Shown here: one piece after another, positions 1-7,623 of the stretch
How the letters are laid out: every line of letters begins with the position of its first letter
Numbering within the stretch: position 1 is the stretch's first letter
Assembly: GCA_001295865.1 (NCBI GenBank)
Contig: LJHW01000004.1
Location: 62,001 to 126,000, forward strand
DNA length: 64,000 bases
Reading direction: 5' to 3'
From: a beta proteobacterium AAP65
Lineage (GTDB): Bacteria > Pseudomonadota > Gammaproteobacteria > Burkholderiales > Burkholderiaceae_C
The notes under the pieces: model-generated
What the model saw: only the letters and a program-made list of their open reading frames with translations
Database searches by the model: none
What the model was told of the DNA's origin: nothing
Program-made: the position numbers and the translations under genes

Positions 1-330
1 CGCCGCTCGGTGGGGCTGATGCAGTTCGATGCCCTGCTCGCGCTGGTGATGGTGCTGCTGGCCTACCAGGCCGGCAGCGGCGCGGCCGAGCTTTTCGTGC
101 AGCTCAACCGCTGGGGCTTCGTGCTGGCGCTCTTCAGCTGCGTGCTGATGATCCCCAACCTGGCCCTGCTCTGGGGCGCCGACCCCGCCGTGCACACGCG
201 CCAGCCGCGTGAGGCCTACCTGCTGGCCATGGGCGTGCACAAGGTGCGCGCGGCGCGCTATACCTTCGCGCTCATCTTCAGCTTTGCAGCCGCCGTCATG
301 ACGCTGGTGTCGCTGACGCAATTGAATTGA
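1..330 (+). CDS. Unrecognised membrane protein, 5' end outside window
   Basis: The reading frame is open to the left edge. A GTG at 10 is the first possible start inside the window, but the gene may begin upstream. The visible ~106 residues hold about three hydrophobic segments: one near the beginning, one around residues 35-55 and one at the C-terminus. They are joined by a basic, polar loop. I do not recognise a family and assign no function. It runs towards pucBA, and a short hairpin follows its stop codon. Base composition matches the neighbours. It could be one subunit of an assembly or transport complex, but nothing visible proves this. Confidence 0.6.
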   Translation, partial: RRSVGLMQFDALLALVMVLLAYQAGSGAAELFVQLNRWGFVLALFSCVLMIPNLALLWGADPAVHTRQPREAYLLAMGVHKVRAARYTFALIFSFAAAVMTLVSLTQLN

Positions 331-340
331 AAGACACCTG

Positions 341-361
341 ATGCGCTAACGCAGCGCATTT
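341..361 (+). terminator. Weak hairpin after the first gene
   Basis: ATGCGCT (341-347) pairs with AGCGCAT (353-359) across a 5-nt loop, 10 nt after the stop codon of the plus-strand gene. The stem is only 7 bp and the tail is TTTGAT, so this is a weak intrinsic terminator at best. Confidence 0.35.
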
Positions 362-441
362 GATATATCCACGGCGGTGCCTTGTGCACCGCCATTTCTT
401 TTTGCTCGGCGCTCCAACGCCAACACGAAAGAAGCCAAACC

Positions 442-484
442 AAAAAAATCGGGGCACTGGCATCCAGAGATGCCGGTGCCCCGA
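442..484 (-). terminator. Intrinsic terminator of pucBA
   Basis: On the minus strand a long GC-rich stem (15 positions, 449-463 with 470-484, one mismatch, 6-nt loop) is followed by a run of seven T. It lies about 35 nt past the pucA stop codon and closes the pucBA transcript. Confidence 0.9.
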
Positions 485-517
485 TTTTGCAGGGGTGCTC
501 GACGGATCGAGCAGGCC

Positions 518-745
518 TTACTGCTTGGCCGGTGCGGCGCTTTGCGCCGTGACGGTCGGTGCCGCCATCGGGGCCTCGGCGGCCTTCGGGGCCTCCTTGG
601 CACCGCCTTGGTAATAGGCCGGCAGCCACTGCGTCGTCTTCAGCAGCTGGTAGTGCACGAACAACGAGGTCAGTGCCACTGCGCCCAGGAAGAGCGGAAC
701 GCCGATGGTGGGGTTGACCACACGCCAAACTTTGCCTTGGTTCAT
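518..745 (-). CDS. pucA: LH2 antenna alpha subunit
   Basis: This 75-residue protein is the alpha apoprotein of the peripheral light-harvesting complex LH2 and sits in the photosynthetic membrane. The N-terminus MNQGKVWRVVNP is typical of LH2 alpha. A single membrane helix carries His31, the axial ligand of the B850 bacteriochlorophyll. Tyr44 and Tyr45 (PAYYQGG) occupy the positions that hydrogen-bond the B850 acetyl groups, as in Rhodobacter sphaeroides LH2, so a B800-850 rather than a B820 spectrum is expected. The Ala/Pro-rich tail of ~27 residues recalls the long alpha tail of Rubrivivax gelatinosus. An AGGAG site lies 7 nt before the ATG. It is 9 nt downstream of pucB and surely cotranscribed. 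pucC is not adjacent. Confidence 0.95.
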   Translation of the reverse strand: MNQGKVWRVVNPTIGVPLFLGAVALTSLFVHYQLLKTTQWLPAYYQGGAKEAPKAAEAPMAAPTVTAQSAAPAKQ

Positions 746-754
746 GAGGTCTCC

Positions 755-910
755 TTACTTAAGCCACGGGGAATAGACGTAGGCGAAGAAGTGCGCCAGC
801 AGTGCGATGAGGCCGAAGATTCGGGTGCCCTCGACCAAGCCCTGTTGCAATTCTTCAGCTTCAGGGGTGGTCAACCCCGACGGCCAAACTCTGTTCGGAT
901 CATCTGCCAT
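755..910 (-). CDS. pucB: LH2 antenna beta subunit
   Basis: Translation gives 51 residues starting MADDPNRVWPSG and ending FAYVYSPWLK, the standard LH2 beta layout: polar N-terminus, one membrane helix and a PWL end. His40 in ALLAHFF is the B850 ligand. The sequence EELQQGL has Gln where most LH2 beta chains have the conserved His of EELHxxx; I recall Gln here in Rubrivivax as well. A GGAGAG site precedes the ATG. It is the first gene of pucBA, about 90 nt downstream of a predicted promoter that overlaps PpsR-type boxes. It is too short for many gene finders. Confidence 0.93.
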   Translation of the reverse strand: MADDPNRVWPSGLTTPEAEELQQGLVEGTRIFGLIALLAHFFAYVYSPWLK

Positions 911-1005
911 GTTGTTCTCTCCAATAGTCAGACATACCGTGCTGAACCCGCACGAGGGCTTCTTGTGGCTGCGTTGGCCACGTAATTCCCCCAGACTTCA
1001 GAGGA

Positions 1006-1034
1006 ACTTTACGCCCCAGGATGTAATTGGTCAA
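1006..1034 (-). promoter_or_regulatory. Predicted puc promoter (sigma70 type)
   Basis: On the minus strand TTGACC (1029-1034) and TAAAGT (1006-1011) are separated by exactly 17 nt. Transcription would start near 999 and leave a leader of about 90 nt before pucB. The -35 element lies inside the PpsR-like box at 1022-1040. Confidence 0.55.
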
Positions 1035-1040
1035 TTGACA
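1022..1040. promoter_or_regulatory. PpsR-like box with 13-nt spacing overlapping the puc -35
   Basis: TGT (1022-1024) and ACA (1038-1040) flank 13 bases and the core AATTGGTCAATTG is nearly palindromic. The canonical spacing is 12, so this may be a weaker PpsR site. Together with the box at 1055 it gives the two-site layout expected for a PpsR-controlled promoter. Confidence 0.4.
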
Positions 1041-1054
1041 TTTACATCCCAGGC

Positions 1055-1072
1055 TGTCACGCGCACGTGACA
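1055..1072. promoter_or_regulatory. PpsR box upstream of pucBA
   Basis: TGTCACGCGCACGTGACA is a TGT-N12-ACA site with matching TGTCAC/GTGACA arms, the PpsR/CrtJ consensus. It is 21 nt upstream of the predicted puc -35. PpsR in Rubrivivax gelatinosus was reported to activate pucBA while repressing other genes, so an activator position upstream of -35 makes sense. It also sits just beyond the crtB terminator. Confidence 0.8.
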
Positions 1073-1078
1073 CTTTCG

Positions 1079-1105
1079 AAAAAAAAAAGCGAGCTGCCGG
1101 CTCAC
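1079..1105 (-). terminator. Intrinsic terminator of the bchF-crtB superoperon
   Basis: On the minus strand GTGAGC-CGGCA-GCTCGC forms a 6-bp stem (one G-T pair), followed by ten T residues. It lies 10 nt after the crtB stop codon and ends the 17-kb operon immediately before the puc control region. Confidence 0.8.
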
Positions 1106-1114
1106 GGGCCAGGT

Positions 1115-2161
1115 TCATCGCGCCACGCTCTGGTGCAGCGCCTGCCGCTCTGACAGCGCGATGACCCAACCCATGCGGTCGTCGAAACTGCGCGAGGCCG
1201 GGCCCGCCGCACGGGCTGCGGGCGCCGCCATCACGGCCGCGTCCACCAGGAACTGCACCGAAGGCAGCACCGGCAGCGGCATGCGCACCACCGAAGGCGT
1301 GCGCACCACCGCGGCGCTGGCGCGTGCAATCAGCGCCAGCTTGCGCTGCTTGCTGACCACGGCGCGCCGGGTGATCGAGTCCAGCCCGTTGCGCTCGATC
1401 TCGCGGCCGATTTCGGCGTAAACCAGGCGCGCGGCATGGATGGCGGCGCGGCAATCACGCGGCAGCGCCGCGATGCCGTGGTCGGCCTTGGCGTACAGCG
1501 CGTCGGCGGTGTGCAGCAGGCGCTGCACCACGCCCGCGATGCGCGGTTCGAAATACGCTTGCTGCAGCCAGGCTTCGACATCGATGCCGGCCTCGCGCAG
1601 CCACTGGCGCGGCAGGTAGAGGCGGCCGCGGCGTGCGTCTTCACCGACATCGCGTGCGATGTTGGTGAGCTGCATGGCCACACCCAGGTCGCAGGCGCGG
1701 GCCATGGCCGCTTCGCCGCGCACCCCCATCACCACGGCCATCATCGCGCCCACGGTCCCGGCCACACGCGCGCCGTAGTCCTGCACGTCCTGCAGGGTTT
1801 CGTAGGTACGGGCGGTGGTGTCCCAATAGAAGCCGTCGATGAGTGCGTCCAGCAGTTCACGCGGCATGTCGAAGCGGTGCACCACGCCGGCCAGGGCCGA
1901 GTCGACGCCGATGTCCAGCGGGCGGCCGTCGTAGATGGCGTCCAGCCGGCGCTGCAGGCGCAGCACGGCGGCCTGCGGGTCGTCGCCGTCGTCGATTTCG
2001 TCATCGGCCAGGCGGCAGAAGGCGTAGAGCGCCCGCGCCGGCTCGCGCACACGCGCCGGCAGCAGCAGCGAGGCTGCAAAAAAGGTCTTGGACCCGCCGC
2101 GCATCAGCTCGCGGCAGGTGGCGCTGTCAGGCGCGTGCAACTCAGTTGAAGGCATGGGCAT
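1115..2161 (-). CDS. crtB: Phytoene synthase
   Basis: Condenses two geranylgeranyl diphosphates to 15-cis-phytoene, the committed carotenoid step. The 348-residue length fits the squalene/phytoene synthase family. Both Asp-rich substrate-binding motifs are present: LADDEIDD (residues 51-58) and QLTNIARDVGED (164-175). The ATG at 2161 overlaps the last 20 nt of crtI; a second ATG two codons on (2155) is equally possible. It is the last gene of the superoperon, followed by a strong terminator. The GGPP synthase gene crtE and the later carotenoid genes are not in this window. Confidence 0.95.
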   Translation of the reverse strand: MPMPSTELHAPDSATCRELMRGGSKTFFAASLLLPARVREPARALYAFCRLADDEIDDGDDPQAAVLRLQRRLDAIYDGRPLDIGVDSALAGVVHRFDMPRELLDALIDGFYWDTTARTYETLQDVQDYGARVAGTVGAMMAVVMGVRGEAAMARACDLGVAMQLTNIARDVGEDARRGRLYLPRQWLREAGIDVEAWLQQAYFEPRIAGVVQRLLHTADALYAKADHGIAALPRDCRAAIHAARLVYAEIGREIERNGLDSITRRAVVSKQRKLALIARASAAVVRTPSVVRMPLPVLPSVQFLVDAAVMAAPAARAAGPASRSFDDRMGWVIALSERQALHQSVAR

Positions 2162-3734
2162 GCGGCACCACCGTTTCCAGCGCTTTGGCTGACATCAACA
2201 CACCGGGCACGCCGGCGCCAGGGTGGGTGCTGGCACCCACCATGAACAGGTTCTTCACGTCTTCGCTGCGGTTGTGCGGGCGGAACCACGCGCTTTGCAG
2301 CAGCAGCGGCTCCAGCCCGAAAGCCGCACCCTTGAAGGACAGCAGGCGGTCGTGGAAGTCTTGCGGCGTGGTCACGCGCGAGTGCTGCACGAATTCGCTG
2401 AAGCCCGGCATCACGGTTTCTTCCAGGCGTTTTTCAACGGCCTGGCGGAAGGTTTCTGCAAAAGCCGGCCAGTCGGTGCCGCTGTCCAGGTGCGGCACCG
2501 GGGCCAGCACGTAGAAACAGTCGCAACCGGCCGGCGCCATGCTGGCGTCGGTGGCCGTGGGTCGGTGCAGGTAGAGGCTGAAGTCTTCGGAGAGCTGGTG
2601 CTTCTTGAAGATGTCTTTCAGCAGGCCTTCGTAACGCGGGCCCAGCACCATCATGTGGTGCGGCACCTCGGGGAATTGCTTCGTGGTGCCGAAGTACCAG
2701 ACGAAGAGGCTCATCGAGTAGTCGCCGCGCTCGATCTTGGCGTTGGTCCAGTGGCGGCGGTGCTGCGGCTCGACGAGGTTGCGGTAGGTCCAGGCGGTGT
2801 CGGCGTTGCTCACCACGATGTCGGCGCGACGGCGCGTGCCGTCGGCGAGTTCGATGCCGGTGGCCTGGCCGTTTTCCACCGTGATGCGGCGGACCTCGGC
2901 GTTCAGGTGCACCGGTGCGCCGCGCTCGGCCAGCAGCTTCACCAGGCCCTGCACCAGCACGCCCGTGCCGCCCATGGCCCAGTGCACGCCGTAGCGGCGT
3001 TCCAGCGTGTTGATCAGGCTGTAGATGCAGGTGACGGAGAAAGGATTGCCCCCGATCAGCAGCGGGTGGATGGTCATCACCACCCGCAGCTTCGGATGCT
3101 TGATGTGGCCGGCCACCATGCTGTGCAGGCTGCGCCACCCGCGCATGCGCGCCAGCGCCGGCACGGCCTTCAGCAGGCTGCCGATGCCGTCAAAAGCCTG
3201 CGGGCCGAGTTCTTCGAAACCCTGGCGGTAGCAGCTCGCCGCTTCGACGAGAAAACGTTCGTAGCCGGGCAGGTCTTCGGGGCAGATGCGGGCCACCTCG
3301 GCGCGCATCTTGTCGGCGTCGCCGCTGTAGTCGAAGTGCGTGCCGTCGTCGAAACGGATGCGGTAGAAAGGGTCGAGCGCCTTCAGCGTGACGTCGTCTT
3401 CCAGGCGTTTGCCGCACAGCGCCCACAGCTCTTCGAGCATGAAGGGCGCGGTGATGATGGTGGGGCCGGCGTCCCAGGTGTAGCCGCCTTCGCGCCACAC
3501 GTAGGCGCGGCCGCCGGGGGCGTCGAGCTTCTCGTAGACCTCGACGTTGTAACCCTTGCAGCTCAGGCGCACGGCGGCGGCCAGGCCGCCGAAACCACTG
3601 CCTATGACGATGGCCTTGGGCGCCGGGGCGCCCCCGGTGCGGCCACGCGCGGGCACAGCGGCCGGCGGCGTGGGCGTGACGGCGCGCAGGGCGGTGCCCG
3701 TGGCGGTGTCAGCGGGCGTGAAAAAGCTTGTCAT
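2142..3734 (-). CDS. crtI: Phytoene desaturase
   Basis: Introduces conjugated double bonds into phytoene to give neurosporene and/or lycopene; CrtI of Rubrivivax makes both, which permits the spheroidene and spirilloxanthin branches. The protein has 530 residues. An FAD-binding dinucleotide motif (GSGFGG, residues 45-50) leads into a Glu-containing strand (VEVYEKLDAPGG), and the family signature NLFMVGASTHPGAGVPG lies near the C-terminus. The N-terminal ~40 residues are Ala/Pro-rich and longer than in most CrtI. Its start overlaps the end of puhE by 26 nt and its end overlaps crtB. There is no room for a separate intergenic promoter, so any crtI-specific control must lie within puhE. Confidence 0.96.
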   Translation of the reverse strand: MTSFFTPADTATGTALRAVTPTPPAAVPARGRTGGAPAPKAIVIGSGFGGLAAAVRLSCKGYNVEVYEKLDAPGGRAYVWREGGYTWDAGPTIITAPFMLEELWALCGKRLEDDVTLKALDPFYRIRFDDGTHFDYSGDADKMRAEVARICPEDLPGYERFLVEAASCYRQGFEELGPQAFDGIGSLLKAVPALARMRGWRSLHSMVAGHIKHPKLRVVMTIHPLLIGGNPFSVTCIYSLINTLERRYGVHWAMGGTGVLVQGLVKLLAERGAPVHLNAEVRRITVENGQATGIELADGTRRRADIVVSNADTAWTYRNLVEPQHRRHWTNAKIERGDYSMSLFVWYFGTTKQFPEVPHHMMVLGPRYEGLLKDIFKKHQLSEDFSLYLHRPTATDASMAPAGCDCFYVLAPVPHLDSGTDWPAFAETFRQAVEKRLEETVMPGFSEFVQHSRVTTPQDFHDRLLSFKGAAFGLEPLLLQSAWFRPHNRSEDVKNLFMVGASTHPGAGVPGVLMSAKALETVVPHAHAFN

Positions 3735-4563
3735 CGCTGTCCAAGGCCATTTCTGGCAAAACAGCCACCGGCTCCACGACAGGAGCAGCTTGGCTTGAAG
3801 AATCGCGCATGGCCCAGCGCCACAGCGCCGTGGCTTCCAGCGGCAGCACCAGCAACCAGTGCTCCACGATGGCCAGCACCAGCAGCGTGGCCACCAGCCA
3901 GGCGCCTACCGCGGCGGCACTGCCGGCCGGCTGCGCCAGGGCCTCGCGCACGAGCCCCACCGCCACCACCGTGGCCGCCGTCACGGCAAAAGGAAAGAGC
4001 AGGTTCATCGCCCGCTGGCGGAAATAGCTGCCCAGGTAACGCAGGTGCGGCGGCAGCAGTTGCAGGCTGAGGTTGCGCACACCGAGAAAAACGTTGAGCT
4101 TGGCGCTGATGCGCATGAGCCACAGCACCGCGAAGGTGGCGGTACCGACCTGGTTGGTCTCGCCCCAGGTCAGCGCCGCGATCAGCAGGCCGGTGGCCAG
4201 GATGGCGAGCTCGTGCCAGATCAGCGTCTGCGTGGCCTGCATGAACCGGCGCCAGCCCGTGGCCCCGCTGTCCAGCACGCGCTGGCGCGGGCCCGTGACC
4301 CAGCCCGTGAGGAAGCTCAGCTCGTGCCAGCCCCACACCAGCAAGGCGCAGGTGAAGGCGCAGTAGGCCGAGGCCACATCGCCCTGCCCCGCGGTGCGGT
4401 GCAAGCCCACCAGCGCCATCACCGCCAGCGCCGAGCTGATCAGGTGGCTCCAGCGGAAGGTTGTGCGCGGCAGCCCGTCCAGCAGCAGGATCAGCCCGGT
4501 GGAGAACCACCAGACGAACACCGCAAAGAGGATGGGCCAGAGCGCTTCGGTCATCGGTGTCAC
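3709..4563 (-). CDS. puhE: Photosynthetic complex assembly protein PuhE (DUF3623)
   Basis: A 284-residue integral membrane protein with about seven hydrophobic segments, of the PuhE/DUF3623 family found next to puhABC in purple bacteria. Family members influence reaction-centre and LH1 assembly; the biochemical role is not settled. The recognisable stretch includes [16 protein letters not shown] and [13 protein letters not shown]. The C-terminal ~40 residues are polar and Pro/Ala-rich. Its ATG overlaps the acsF stop by 4 nt (ATGA) and its end overlaps crtI by 26 nt, indicating translational coupling. Confidence 0.88.
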   Translation of the reverse strand: MTPMTEALWPILFAVFVWWFSTGLILLLDGLPRTTFRWSHLISSALAVMALVGLHRTAGQGDVASAYCAFTCALLVWGWHELSFLTGWVTGPRQRVLDSGATGWRRFMQATQTLIWHELAILATGLLIAALTWGETNQVGTATFAVLWLMRISAKLNVFLGVRNLSLQLLPPHLRYLGSYFRQRAMNLLFPFAVTAATVVAVGLVREALAQPAGSAAAVGAWLVATLLVLAIVEHWLLVLPLEATALWRWAMRDSSSQAAPVVEPVAVLPEMALDSDDKLFHAR

Positions 4564-5642
4564 CAGGCCGGCGCGACGCGCACTTGTGCGGGCAGTTCGT
4601 GGTGCTTCACGGGCAGGAAGTACAGGCGCGCGAAGGTGGCGAAGCCCTGCACCGCCAGGCCGGCCTGCTTGAGCTTGCCGAACACACCGCCCTGGGCCTT
4701 GGCCGCATCCATGCGCATCGACAGCTCATACAGCCGCGTCATGCCGGCGCGGAAGGCGGGCAGGTCGTGGTCGAGCGAGATCGGGAAGACCTGCTTGCTG
4801 ATCTCCGTCGTGATGCGGAAGACCTCGTAGTCGTAGGCCGTGGCGTCCAGGCCCATCGCGTTTTTCAGCATCGGGCGCGTGTGGTCACGCACGTACATCG
4901 TGGCGTAGACGGCGAGCAGGAAAAAGCGGATCCACAGCGTGTTCGCACCGCGCAGCAGGTGCGGCTGGGCGCGCATCAGCAGCGCGAAGCTTTCACCGTG
5001 GCGGAATTCGTCGTTGCACCAGCGTTCGAACCACTTGAAGATGGGGTGGAAACGCTTCTCGGGGCAGCGTTCGAGCTGGCGGAAGATGGTGATGTAACGC
5101 GCGTAGCCGATCTTCTCGCTGAGGTAGGTGGCGTAAAAGATGTACTTGGGCTTGAAGTAGGTGTAGGCCTTGGTGCGCTTGAGGTCGCCCAGATCCAGGC
5201 CGAGGCCGAAGTCCTTCAGGCTCTGGTTGATGAAACCCGCGTGGCGCGATTCGTCGCGCGCCATGTAGCGCATCAGCGCCTTGATGTCGGGATTGCTGAT
5301 GTTCTTCTGGATCTCGTTGTAGAGGATGCAGCCGCTGAATTCGCTGGTCACGCTGCTGATCAGGAAATCCAGGAACTCCTGGCGCAACTCGGGCGACATC
5401 TGCGCCATCTGCGCGCGGGCTTCTTCGGCGAACTCGGGCGTGCGCTGGAAGTGGTCGTGGTTGTTGTCGCCTTCGTACTCGGCCATCATCGTGTCCCACT
5501 CCTGGCGGATGGGGTTCACGTCCAGGCGGTCCATGGCCTTGAAATCGGTGGTGTAGAAGCGCGGCGTGAGCAGGGTCTCCTGCTTGGCCTTGCGGGCCGC
5601 TTCTTCGGGGCTGTCGATGCTGACGGCGTGGGTGGCGCTCAT
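4560..5642 (-). CDS. acsF: Aerobic Mg-protoporphyrin IX monomethyl ester cyclase
   Basis: Oxygen-dependent di-iron enzyme that forms ring E of bacteriochlorophyll from Mg-protoporphyrin IX monomethyl ester. It has 360 residues and two EXXH iron-ligand motifs: ESRH (residues 131-134) and EFRH (212-215). Neighbouring conserved text includes [20 protein letters not shown]. It implies pigment synthesis under air. No bchE (anaerobic cyclase) is seen in this window, so anaerobic capability cannot be judged here. Its start overlaps the puhC stop by 4 nt and its end overlaps puhE by 4 nt. Confidence 0.97.
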   Translation of the reverse strand: MSATHAVSIDSPEEAARKAKQETLLTPRFYTTDFKAMDRLDVNPIRQEWDTMMAEYEGDNNHDHFQRTPEFAEEARAQMAQMSPELRQEFLDFLISSVTSEFSGCILYNEIQKNISNPDIKALMRYMARDESRHAGFINQSLKDFGLGLDLGDLKRTKAYTYFKPKYIFYATYLSEKIGYARYITIFRQLERCPEKRFHPIFKWFERWCNDEFRHGESFALLMRAQPHLLRGANTLWIRFFLLAVYATMYVRDHTRPMLKNAMGLDATAYDYEVFRITTEISKQVFPISLDHDLPAFRAGMTRLYELSMRMDAAKAQGGVFGKLKQAGLAVQGFATFARLYFLPVKHHELPAQVRVAPAW

Positions 5643-6112
5643 GGGGTACTCCTTGGAGACACGTTCGGTGCGGGGCTGCGCAAGAGCGCCGCGAAAGCAC
5701 CGGCATTGGTCGGCCCGAAGGCCTCGAGATCGATGCGCTGGCCGGTGGCCGGGTCCAGCAGCGTGAGCCGGCCGTCGGCGCGGCCCACCAGTTCAAAAGG
5801 CGCTTCACCGCCCAGCCCGCGCATGCGGCGCTCACGCGCCATCACGCGCAGCGCGCCGCGCAGGAAACCGCCTTCGCCTTGCACATGCGCCACCTGCTGG
5901 CCGCTGCGCGCGTCGATGACGAGCACGCCGCCATCGCTGGCATCGCTGAACTTCAGGCTGCGTGAGAGCGCCGGGGCCGCGTCAGGGGCGCGCACCTCGG
6001 TGCCCGACAGGCGCACGGCCGAAACACCGGCCAGCGCCACCAGCACCAGCGCGGCCATGGCCATCAGCAGGCCGCGCGGCAGCGGGTCGGGATGGGTGTG
6101 GGCGTTGCTCAT
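5639..6112 (-). CDS. puhC: Photosynthetic complex assembly protein PuhC
   Basis: A 157-residue protein with a short cytoplasmic N-terminus, one membrane helix (about residues 14-33) and a periplasmic domain. This is the layout of PuhC, which promotes assembly of the RC-LH1 core. The stretch [18 protein letters not shown] and the following basic/glycine-rich [15 protein letters not shown] are recognisable PuhC features. It lies between puhB (11-nt gap) and acsF (4-nt overlap). Confidence 0.88.
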   Translation of the reverse strand: MSNAHTHPDPLPRGLLMAMAALVLVALAGVSAVRLSGTEVRAPDAAPALSRSLKFSDASDGGVLVIDARSGQQVAHVQGEGGFLRGALRVMARERRMRGLGGEAPFELVGRADGRLTLLDPATGQRIDLEAFGPTNAGAFAALLRSPAPNVSPRSTP

Positions 6113-6123
6113 GGCTTGGGTCT

Positions 6124-6846
6124 TCAGCGGCCGGCCATCGCGGGCGTGGGGCCACGACCTTGGGCCTCGGCAGCGGCCGCAGGAGCCGCCGTGGCCGGCA
6201 GCTCAACCCCGGTGTCCACCGCCCAGGCCTGGGCCAGGGTGCGCGCCACCGCGGCGGCTTCGGGCACGCAGCGCAGCATCGGCTCGGGCTGGCCCACACG
6301 CCAGGGGCGCGCATGCGGCCACAGGTGCAGGTAGGCGATGCGGTCGTCACCGGCCAGCTGCAGCGGCAGGTCGCCACTGCCATCGGCGTTCAGGTGCAGG
6401 CCGGCGGCAGCGATGCGCTTGAAGGGGATGTTGAAGGTGAGCGTCAGCACCACGCCGATGCGCATCACCACACGGCGGTTGGTCACCGTGTAGATGGCCG
6501 AACGGGCCGACAGCCAGGCGATGAAAGCCAGCATGCCCAGGGCCGAGCCGGCCAGCAGCAGCATCCACAGCACCGAAACCGCCATGGTGCCGACGCTGGC
6601 GTTTTCACTGGCCAGAAACACCACGCGCAAGACCATCAGCGCCGCGAAATACACCACCAGCTTGCGCAGGTGGAAAGCCTGGCGCGCCAGCGCCTGCCAC
6701 TGCGGGCTGCCTTGCCAGAGCACACGCTCACCGGCAGGCAGCATCTCGGGCAGGCCGCGCGCCGCCTCGAACTCGTGCTCTTGCGCCAGCGGCGCGCTGG
6801 CGTTCACCGGCGAGGCGGCGGCCGGGGCGCGGCGCACCGCCTTCAC
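6124..6846 (-). CDS. puhB: Photosynthetic complex assembly protein PuhB
   Basis: PuhB is a membrane protein with a PH-like domain that assists reaction-centre assembly. Here it has 240 residues. The motif LPAGERVLWQGSPQW (residues ~36-50) is the PuhB/bPH hallmark. Two or three membrane segments follow, then VTNRRVVMRIGV and a C-terminal PH-like region. The C-terminal ~20 residues are Ala-rich. Its ATG overlaps the puhA stop (4 nt). Confidence 0.9.
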   Translation of the reverse strand: MKAVRRAPAAASPVNASAPLAQEHEFEAARGLPEMLPAGERVLWQGSPQWQALARQAFHLRKLVVYFAALMVLRVVFLASENASVGTMAVSVLWMLLLAGSALGMLAFIAWLSARSAIYTVTNRRVVMRIGVVLTLTFNIPFKRIAAAGLHLNADGSGDLPLQLAGDDRIAYLHLWPHARPWRVGQPEPMLRCVPEAAAVARTLAQAWAVDTGVELPATAAPAAAAEAQGRGPTPAMAGR

Positions 6847-7601
6847 AGCAGCGGCTCCGCGCGTGAGGGCTCGGCGTAGAGCGTGCCGGCGCCGTAGTAG
6901 CCCATGATCTTTTCTTCTTCCAGCAGCGTCACCACGTCGGGGTTGCGCGTGCCGGGCACGTCGGCGAACTGGTGGCCGAGGATGGCGCCGACCTTGACCT
7001 TGTCGCGGCTGACGCGCGCAAAGTTCATCGGCAGCAGCACGCGGCGGCCGTTGCTGGCCGATTCGAGCTCGATGTAGCGGAACAGGCTTTCGGCTTCGTC
7101 GACCCAGAGGTCGACCACCGTGCCGCCCACCTGGTTGTCGGCGCCCATCACGGGCAGGCCGCGCGGGTCGGTGTCACCGCGGCTCACGCTGAACTCGGTG
7201 GCCACGCGCAGCGGCATCAGCTTGATGTGGCCTTCGAAGTTCACATCGGGGTGGTCTTGGCGGTCGGCCCAGGCACCGGGGCCCACGCCGTCGAGCAGCG
7301 GGTTGGCGCCCGTGGGCACCAGCGGTGCACCGGCCCAGCGGTGCGCCGGCTCGGCCATCAGCACCTGCGGCGAGACGATGTCGTTGGGCGCCGAGAAGGT
7401 GCGGCCGTCCTGCAGCAGGTAGGTCTTGGGCTCGGGGATGGGAAAGCCGCGCACGGTGACACCGTTGTCGGTGACCATGGGGTAGCCCTCGCGGTGGTTC
7501 TCCAGCACCAGGTAGTAGATGAGGAAGGCGAAGAAGATCCAGAAGGCGTAGAGCACGAGCTGTGCGACGTCGATGTACTGCGTGATGGCTCCGGTTCCCA
7601 T
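6843..7601 (-). CDS. puhA: Reaction-centre H subunit
   Basis: The H subunit caps the cytoplasmic face of the photosynthetic reaction centre and guides protons to the QB quinone. I chose the ATG at 7601 (MGTGAITQYIDVAQ) because an AGGAG site precedes it and this is the normal H-subunit N-terminus. The frame is open 36 codons further upstream, but that extension runs into lhaA. The product has 252 residues: one membrane helix (about 12-31), then the cytoplasmic domain with GVSPQ-type PRC-barrel features. It follows lhaA by 22 nt. Confidence 0.95.
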   Translation of the reverse strand: MGTGAITQYIDVAQLVLYAFWIFFAFLIYYLVLENHREGYPMVTDNGVTVRGFPIPEPKTYLLQDGRTFSAPNDIVSPQVLMAEPAHRWAGAPLVPTGANPLLDGVGPGAWADRQDHPDVNFEGHIKLMPLRVATEFSVSRGDTDPRGLPVMGADNQVGGTVVDLWVDEAESLFRYIELESASNGRRVLLPMNFARVSRDKVKVGAILGHQFADVPGTRNPDVVTLLEEEKIMGYYGAGTLYAEPSRAEPLL

Positions 7602-7623
7602 GAGGGTCTCCTTCAGTCGTGAT

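Noticed and set aside
2223-4070. Long plus-strand frame opposite crtI and puhE
   Set aside because: It is a mirror of the GC-rich codon pattern of the real minus-strand genes. The composition (Gly/Ala/Arg/His) is not protein-like. Similar frames opposite bchH, fadB and others were dropped for the same reason.
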